From Rubrobacteraceae bacterium (GTDB taxonomy: Bacteria; Actinomycetota; Rubrobacteria; Rubrobacterales; Rubrobacteraceae), in the NCBI GenBank assembly GCA_029240775.1, contig JARDZQ010000018.1:1-11444 (forward strand): DNA of 11,444 nucleotides, given 5' to 3'. A program made the position numbers and the translations under genes. A model generated the notes under the pieces. The model was not told the DNA's origin and ran no database searches. It saw only the letters and a list, made by a program, of their open reading frames with translations. Shown here piece by piece: positions 7,545 through 11,444 of the stretch (position 1 is its first letter; every line of letters starts with the position of its first letter).

Positions 7545-7841
7545 AGACTATAACCTGCGAAGAGCTCAAGGAGAGGATGGACCGAGGCGACGACTTCGTC
7601 CTGCTGGAGGTGCTCGGGGAGGCTTCCTACCGCCGGGGGCGATCCAGTTTCAGGACACGAGCTGGGCGCTCGAGCTATTCCCGGACAAAGACACCTTCGT
7701 CGTCGCCTACTGCTCCAGCTTCACTGACATTCCTCGACGCGGGTCGTCCGGGAGCTGAGGGCCATGGGTTACGATAACGCCCACGAATACGAGGGCGGCA
7801 AGCAGGACTGGATAGAGGCCGGCTACCCCGTCGAGACCTAG
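7541..7841 (+). pseudogene. Rhodanese-like domain protein, broken over three reading frames
   Basis: Three frames together spell a small single-domain rhodanese. From 7541 the first frame gives KTITCEELKERMDRGDDFVL and ends near YRRG. From 7636 the second gives GAIQFQDTSWALELFPDKDT then VVAYCSSFTD, with the active-site Cys after VVAY; it stops at 7756. From 7740 the third gives RVVRELRAMGYDNAHEYEGG and ends IEAGYPVET with TAG 7839-7841. The first break lacks about ten bases relative to the usual YRRGHLPGAI junction; the second lies near 7725-7740. The codon where a start is expected is GTA, overlapping the stop of the DDN gene. The intact gene would have been the last of the exporter operon. 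Either a real pseudogene or sequencing errors; two separate breaks plus a lost start favour decay. Confidence 0.75.
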
Positions 7842-8902
7842 CCCGCCTGCACGAGACGGCGCAGCTCCTTTTCGTACGCCTGCTCGACGATGCCTCTCTC
7901 GGTGATGATCGCCGTGACGAGGCCGTGGGGTGTGACGTCGAACGCCGGGTACGCAGCGTGTACGCCTTCGGGCGCGAGCGGTTGATCTCCGAGGTGAGTC
8001 ACCTCTTCAGGGTCGCGCTGTTCTATGGGGATCTCCTCGCCGCTCTTCAAGCTCAGGTCTATGGTCGTGGTCGGCGCGGCGACGTAGAAGGGGATGGCGT
8101 GGGCGCGCGCCAGCACGGCCAGGCCGTAGGTCCCGATCTTGTTCGCCACGTCGCCGTTGGCGACGATGCGGTCGGCCCCGACGATGACGCAGTCAACCTC
8201 GCCGCGTCCCATGAAGTGAGCGGCCATGCTGTCGGTGATCAGGGTCAAGGGGATGCCGGCCTCCCGGAGCTCCCACGCCGTGAGGCGTGCCCCCTGCAAG
8301 AAAGGCCGCGTCTCGTCCACGAAGACGTGCAACTCTTTGCCCTCCTCGTGAGCCATCCTGATCGGCGCGAGCGCCGTGCCGTAGCCCGTCGTGGCGAGAC
8401 CACCTGCGTTGCAGTGCGTCAGAACGCGCGAACCTCTCCCGAGCAGCGCCGCGCCGTGCTCGCCGATCCGGCGGCACATCCGCTTGTCCTCGTCCCTGAT
8501 CTCGTGCGCCTCGGCGAGCAGCCGTTCGGCGATCTCCACCACGCCCGGATCGGTCTTCCGCGCGACTCCTAGCATGCGGCCGGTCGCCCAGCTCAGGTTT
8601 ACGGCCGTAGAGCGGGAGGCGTCGAGTATCTTCTTCACCCTCACCAGTTCGTCGAGCAGGCCGGGTCGGTCCGTGGCGGCGCTCTTTCGGGCCGCGAGCG
8701 CCATCCCGTAGGCTGCCGTGACGCCGATCGCCGGGGCGCCGCGCACCACCAGCTCCCGGATCGCCGCCGCCACCGCCTCGACCGACTTGCAGCGGACGGT
8801 CTCGCGGGCGTGCGGCAGCTTAGTCTGGTCGATCAGGCACACCGCGCCCGGCTCCCACCAGACAGTCTGCACCTCGTTCAGATTCTCGCTTCTCCATGCC
8901 AT
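7838..8902 (-). CDS. mtnA: Methylthioribose-1-phosphate isomerase
   Basis: With ATG 8902 the protein has 354 residues, normal for MtnA. RGAPAIG is at 54-60, the catalytic Cys at 164 in THCNAGGLAT, and the catalytic Asp at 244 in VGADRIVANGDVANKIGTYG. It converts 5-methylthioribose 1-phosphate to the ribulose form in the methionine salvage pathway. The related eIF2B-like ribose-1,5-bisphosphate isomerases lack this full set, so MtnA is preferred. The open frame extends to TTG 8938, but that region looks like a promoter. GTG 8872 (VQTVWWEPGAVCLIDQ) is another possible start. It stands alone, converging on the rhodanese remnant, with which its stop codon overlaps at CTAG (7838-7841). No other methionine salvage gene is in the window. 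Confidence 0.92.
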   Translation of the reverse strand: MAWRSENLNEVQTVWWEPGAVCLIDQTKLPHARETVRCKSVEAVAAAIRELVVRGAPAIGVTAAYGMALAARKSAATDRPGLLDELVRVKKILDASRSTAVNLSWATGRMLGVARKTDPGVVEIAERLLAEAHEIRDEDKRMCRRIGEHGAALLGRGSRVLTHCNAGGLATTGYGTALAPIRMAHEEGKELHVFVDETRPFLQGARLTAWELREAGIPLTLITDSMAAHFMGRGEVDCVIVGADRIVANGDVANKIGTYGLAVLARAHAIPFYVAAPTTTIDLSLKSGEEIPIEQRDPEEVTHLGDQPLAPEGVHAAYPAFDVTPHGLVTAIITERGIVEQAYEKELRRLVQAG

Positions 8903-8909
8903 GCCAGAG

Positions 8910-8938
8910 AGAATATCTCCGTCGGTACGGCGGCACAA
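8910..8938 (-). promoter_or_regulatory. Possible mtnA promoter
   Basis: On the minus strand TTGTGC (8933-8938) and TATTCT (8910-8915) are separated by 17 bases. Only 7 bases lie between the -10-like box and ATG 8902, so the message would be leaderless or nearly so, which would also explain why no ribosome site precedes that ATG. The matches to consensus are partial. Confidence 0.35.
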
Positions 8939-8994
8939 CTGACCCGCCTAAGCCCGTTACAGCGGAGATTTGATAAACTCTTGCGGCGTTACGA

Positions 8995-9085
8995 GGAGAG
9001 GTGTCCGAGTTGGCCGAAGGAGCGCGACTGGAAATCGCGTAGGCGGTGTTGAACCGTCTCGTGGGTTCGAATCCCACCCTCTCCG
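8995..9085 (+). tRNA. tRNA-Ser(GGA)
   Basis: The acceptor stem GGAGAGG (8995-9001) pairs fully with CCTCTCC (9078-9084), and G9085 is the discriminator base. The anticodon arm is CGCGA-CTGGAAA-TCGCG, giving anticodon GGA. A long variable arm follows, as in serine tRNAs, then the T-arm GTGGG-TTCGAAT-CCCAC. CCA is not encoded. A -10-like TGATAAACT lies about 20 bases upstream (8971-8979), with no clear -35. The gene is intact and sits next to an integrase remnant, so it is a candidate integration target. Confidence 0.96.
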
Positions 9086-9132
9086 CTTTTTGCTTGTTTT
9101 GCAGGTAAAATGTACGCCTGTAGAAGATAAAC

Positions 9133-9165
9133 AAATAGACCCCGGTTTTGACTTGGGGCCTATTT
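9133..9165. terminator. Hairpin terminator between tRNA-Ser and the integrase remnant
   Basis: AAATAG-A-CCCC (9133-9143) pairs with GGGG-C-CTATTT (9155-9165) with one mismatch, around an 11-base loop. On the minus strand the hairpin is followed by a T-rich stretch (TATTTGTTTATCTTC), so it can end the integrase transcript; on the plus strand it could stop read-through from the tRNA gene. Confidence 0.6.
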
Positions 9166-9186
9166 ACTGCAACCGTACTGCAACCC
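9165..9186. repeat. Two tandem 11-bp repeats, candidate integrase arm-type sites
   Basis: TACTGCAACCG (9165-9175) is followed directly by TACTGCAACCC (9176-9186), 10 of 11 bases equal. They lie immediately beyond the stop of the tyrosine recombinase and about 80 bases from tRNA-Ser. Paired direct repeats at one helical turn next to an integrase gene are typical of arm-type binding sites flanking an attachment core. No binding is shown by the sequence itself. Confidence 0.45.
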
Positions 9187-9187
9187 G

Positions 9188-9879
9188 CTACTCTAGAGCA
9201 TCCTCCATAGCATTCGCCGTCTGGTCGCCCATGCTAGGCAGGACGTGAGAATAAGTGTCCAGGGTAATCGCTATCGTGGCGTGCCCCAAGAGTTCTTGGA
9301 CCAGTTTCGGATGCACGCCCTTACTCAACAGTAGTGTGGCGCAGGTATGCCGTAGATCGTGGAAACGTATGTCTGGCAAGTCTGCACGCTGCAAGAGCGG
9401 CTTGAAGGAGCGGGTGATGAGGTCCTGGCGAGATATGGGGTGCCGACCTGAGTCGTGAATAGCAGGTCGTGATCTTGCCAGAGCCCAGTAAGTCTATCTC
9501 TCTCCTCCAGCTGTGCGTCGCGGTGGTTGCTCAGGGAAGAGACGGCCGTCGCCGGTAGTTTGATGCTGCGCCGACCCTTGGCCGTCTTCGGGGCGCTGAA
9601 GCTGAATCCTCTGCCCGTGGCTGTGGAGAGCGTACGACGAACCCGGAGCGTTCTGGCCTGCAGATCTACATCCTCCCACTTGAGCCCCAGGAGCTCGCCT
9701 TGCCTCATGCCTGTGGTCACAGCCAGCACGTACAGCGCCTCCAGTCTGTCCCCATGGGCCTCCTTCAGTAGGGTGCGAGCCTGCTCGGGACTCAGGGGCC
9801 TTATCTCCTTCCCGACTGGTAGGGGAGGCTTCACGACTTCCGCCACGCTGCGGGGGATGAGCCCATCGGCCACGGCTTG
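9188..9879 (-). pseudogene. Tyrosine recombinase (phage-type integrase), 5'-truncated and frameshifted
   Basis: The catalytic domain of a phage-type integrase is recognisable, starting at QAVADGLIPRSVAEVVKPP near 9879. All catalytic residues are visible: Arg in TTGMRQGELLGLKW, Lys in PKTAKGRRSIKL, HDLRH (His-x-x-Arg), His in ELLGHATIAI, and the Tyr nucleophile in TLDTYSHV. The frame breaks at a run of four C (plus-strand GGGG 9437-9440): one missing C turns GTPISRQDLITRSF into an out-of-frame tail, and the remainder (LLQRADLPDIRFHDLRHT onward) is read in another frame to TAG 9188-9190. Upstream of the QAVADG codons the sequence no longer resembles an integrase, so the N-terminal arm-binding and core-binding domains are lost. 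It is probably inactive. The gene points toward tRNA-Ser. Confidence 0.85.
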
Positions 9880-10015
9880 GCAGCAGTAGTGGCAGCAATA
9901 GGGACGATATCGGGTGGTATTCCACGGTACGCGACGAAGCGACTATGATCCACAAAGCCCCTGCAAATCTGCGTTTTTTGGCTTAGTAATGCGCTATTCC
10001 AATTAGAGTCTATTC

Positions 10016-10068
10016 GGATTGTGGCTCAAGAGCCAAGGTCGCGGGTTCGAGCCCCGTCGGTCACCCTC
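10016..10068 (+). repeat. tRNA 3'-end repeat, copy 1 (candidate attachment site, tRNA-His-like)
   Basis: The last 34 bases (10035-10068) are identical to copy 2 at 11328-11361 and carry a T-arm (GCGGG-TTCGAGC-CCCGT), an acceptor 3' strand CGGTCAC and a following C. A C at the discriminator position together with this acceptor strand fits tRNA-His. Before it lies GGATTGTGGCTC, also shared with copy 2, which could be the tRNA-His anticodon loop (GTG). Between them copy 1 has AAGAGCC, giving the palindrome GGCTCAAGAGCC. No 5' acceptor half is present, so this is a fragment, not a working tRNA gene. Confidence 0.7.
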
Positions 10069-10153
10069 CCTTTCGCAGATAAAATACCGCCCGGAGGATC
10101 CGCAGGTCTCAACGTCCTCCTCTCATACCCATCCGAACTTCTCGAGAGATAGT

Positions 10154-10181
10154 AATCCGTGCAGTTACTGCAGCACGTATT
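10154..10181. promoter_or_regulatory. 28-base dyad upstream of the lipoprotein gene
   Basis: AATCCGTGC (10154-10162) and GCACGTATT (10173-10181) form inverted arms with 8 of 9 positions paired around a 10-base centre. It lies 74 bases before GTG 10256. It could be an operator or part of an RNA hairpin; no other regulatory element decides between these. Confidence 0.35.
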
Positions 10182-10242
10182 AACCACCAGAACTAGACAC
10201 AAACCGATCCCGTGTGCCAACGTTTTTGTTCCCTAATCTACT

Positions 10243-10247
10243 AGGAG
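10243..10247 (+). promoter_or_regulatory. Ribosome binding site that sets the GTG 10256 start
   Basis: AGGAG lies 8 bases before GTG 10256. The alternative ATG 10298 has an AGGAG only at 14 bases, and the upstream start at 10214 has none and would add residues before the signal peptide. Confidence 0.6.
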
Positions 10248-10255
10248 AAAAGCCC

Positions 10256-11281
10256 GTGACCGATCTCGCACCCATCGTAGGAGCCTCCAAGACGATCATG
10301 AGCGGCGTAGTGATCCTCGCTCTTGCCCTGGCCGCCGTTGCCTGCGCCGGAACGGGTGATGGTGGCAGCGAAGATAACGGCGGTAACGGCCGGAGCCAGA
10401 CCACGCAAGAGGTCTCTAGTGCTGAGCGCTACGTGCTGCCCGGAGAGCAGGTATTCCCTGAGGGAGTCGCCTACCAATCCGACACGGGCGAGTTCTACGT
10501 GGGGAGCACCACTGACGGCACCGTCTTCCGGGGTAACGTGGAGAGCAGCCCGAAGGAGGCGGAAGTGATCTTGGAGCCCGAAAGCGACGGGCGAATGACA
10601 GCCATCGGTATGGAGGTCGATGAGGAGGGACGGCTCTTCATCGCCGGTGGGGAGACGGGCCGTATCTTCGTCTACGACACTGAATCGGCGGATCTGGTCC
10701 GCCGCCTAGACACACCCGATACCGAGGCGACCTTCCTTAACGACGTCGCCGTGACCCCTGACGGGGAGGCCTACTTCACCGACTCGATGCGCCCGGTCCT
10801 CTTCCGGGTGACTTCCACCGGTGACGGAGTGGGCGAGGCCGAGCCCTGGCTGAACTTCGAGGGGACGCCTGCGGAGTACGAGGATGGCTTCAACCTAAAC
10901 GGCATAGACGCCACCGAAGGCGGACGGTACCTGATCGCGGTGCAGTCCAATACGGGTGAGCTTTTCCGCATCGACACCGAGAGCAAGGAGGTTGTCGAGA
11001 TAAACCTCAGAGGAGAGTCCCTGGCCAACGGTGACGGCCTCCTGCTCGACGAGCGCACCGTCTACGTCGTACGCAACGAGCAGGAACTGATCGTCCCGGT
11101 AGAACTCTCCGGTGAGTACATCAAGGGCGAGGTGAGAGAACCGTTCACCGACCCCTCCTTCGCTTTTCCGACAACCATCGCCAAGACGGACGGTCGCCTT
11201 CTGGTGGTCAACTCCCAGTTCGACAAGCAGGAGGGCGACCCGGAGCTACCGTTCACCGTCTCCAGCGTCGAAGTTCCCTGA
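10256..11281 (+). CDS. Lipoprotein with six-bladed SMP-30/gluconolactonase-like propeller
   Basis: 341 residues. Residues 14-29 are a hydrophobic signal segment (IMSGVVILALALAAVA) ending in a lipobox with Cys30, so the protein is probably lipid-anchored outside the membrane. A Gly/Asp/Asn-rich linker (31-50) follows. Six propeller blades can be seen, each with a hydrophobic strand, a turn and a second strand, at about 67-92, 115-141, 160-185, 213-240, 258-283 and 304-323. Residues matching the SMP-30 metal site are present: Glu69 (FPEG), Asn162 (LNDVAV), Asn215 (NLNG) and Asp260 (NGDG). The family includes lactonases and sugar-acid hydrolases, but the substrate cannot be told. The gene stands alone between two tRNA-3'-end repeats, suggesting cargo acquired by integration. 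The family call is from motif pattern. Confidence 0.8.
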   Translation: MTDLAPIVGASKTIMSGVVILALALAAVACAGTGDGGSEDNGGNGRSQTTQEVSSAERYVLPGEQVFPEGVAYQSDTGEFYVGSTTDGTVFRGNVESSPKEAEVILEPESDGRMTAIGMEVDEEGRLFIAGGETGRIFVYDTESADLVRRLDTPDTEATFLNDVAVTPDGEAYFTDSMRPVLFRVTSTGDGVGEAEPWLNFEGTPAEYEDGFNLNGIDATEGGRYLIAVQSNTGELFRIDTESKEVVEINLRGESLANGDGLLLDERTVYVVRNEQELIVPVELSGEYIKGEVREPFTDPSFAFPTTIAKTDGRLLVVNSQFDKQEGDPELPFTVSSVEVP

Positions 11282-11310
11282 GGGGCCGCCTTTGTAGGTT
11301 GCGCTATGGA

Positions 11311-11361
11311 GGATTGTGGCTCTAGAGAAGGTCGCGGGTTCGAGCCCCGTCGGTCACCCTC
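11311..11361 (+). repeat. tRNA 3'-end repeat, copy 2 (candidate attachment site, tRNA-His-like)
   Basis: Direct repeat of 10016-10068. The last 34 bases (11328-11361) are identical and the block GGATTGTGGCTC (11311-11322) is shared; the spacer is TAGAG here against AAGAGCC in copy 1, making the palindrome CTCTAGAG (11320-11327). The copies lie 1.3 kb apart and in the same orientation, enclosing exactly one gene. No tRNA 5' half lies upstream. Confidence 0.7.
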
Positions 11362-11444
11362 TCACACAGTTGATACGCAGCGGATAAGCGTGTTCTGCAA
11401 TGGCTGCGAAAACGCCTCCAGCAACTGGGTGAACAGAGGGCCCA

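Larger units (their letters stand above)
9880..10255. other. Non-coding junction between integrase remnant and lipoprotein gene
   Basis: I see no gene in these 376 bases. The part next to the integrase (9880-9960) contains two GCTGCCA heptamers 12 bases apart and no recognisable integrase code. The stretch 9970-10020 is AT-richer than its surroundings, with a T6 run near 9974. It then holds the first tRNA-3'-end repeat (10016-10068), a GGAGGA/TCCTCC stem at about 10095-10122, and a 28-base dyad (10154-10181). Confidence 0.5.

Noticed and set aside
9191..9198. CTCTAGAG at the end of the integrase, equal to the palindrome in att-like copy 2
   Set aside because: An isolated eight-base match with no shared flanks is too short to be called a third attachment copy.
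10035..10262. Permuted tRNA-His gene: 3' half at 10035-10066 and a GTGACCG 5'-acceptor heptamer at 10256-10262
   Set aside because: The heptamer is part of the lipoprotein start codon region, is followed by no D-arm, and lies 190 bases away; a heptamer match in a window of this size is expected by chance.
11362..11444. Possible coding start at the right edge (frames giving VFCNGCENASSNW or RVLQWLRKRLQQL)
   Set aside because: Two frames look protein-like, but neither has a start codon with a ribosome site and only about 80 bases are visible, so no gene can be supported.
1..11444. CRISPR array, insertion sequence or rRNA
   Set aside because: No regularly spaced repeats, transposase motifs with terminal inverted repeats, or rRNA-like sequence were seen on either strand.

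Overview
The base composition (GC-rich, GTG/TTG starts common), the tightly packed short operons, a deazaflavin (F420)-type oxidoreductase and a daunorubicin-type ABC exporter all point to a high-GC actinobacterium. A Rubrobacter-like lineage is my best guess, but no rRNA or other marker gene is present to confirm it.

Left part (1-3193), minus strand: a two-gene sugar operon. It starts with a stand-alone PfkB-family sugar kinase (2112-3104). After 37 bases comes a very large open frame (starting at 2074 and running off the left edge) that joins a complete sucrose-phosphate-synthase-type glycosyltransferase to a second PfkB kinase domain. The two kinase domains are clearly paralogous. A kinase giving fructose 6-phosphate and a synthase consuming it would form a short sucrose (or related disaccharide) pathway, likely for compatible-solute production. 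No phosphatase is visible inside the window.

Middle (3194-7841), plus strand: a decayed GH16-like glycosidase remnant, then a compact operon of an SDR oxidoreductase, an ABC-2 exporter (ATPase plus two permeases), a DDN-type F420-dependent oxidoreductase and a rhodanese-like gene broken over three reading frames. Several of these genes abut or overlap by one base, so they are probably translated together. The theme looks like efflux plus redox handling of small molecules.

7838-8994: mtnA (methionine salvage) on the minus strand, tail to tail with the rhodanese remnant.

Right part (8995-11444): an accessory junction. An intact tRNA-Ser(GGA) is followed by a hairpin terminator, two tandem 11-bp repeats that look like integrase arm sites, and a tyrosine recombinase that lacks its N-terminus and has one frameshift. 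Further on, two copies of an about 50-bp repeat carrying the 3' end of a tRNA (best fit tRNA-His) flank a single lipoprotein gene encoding a six-bladed SMP-30/gluconolactonase-like propeller. This looks like a scarred integration hot spot that still carries one cargo gene.
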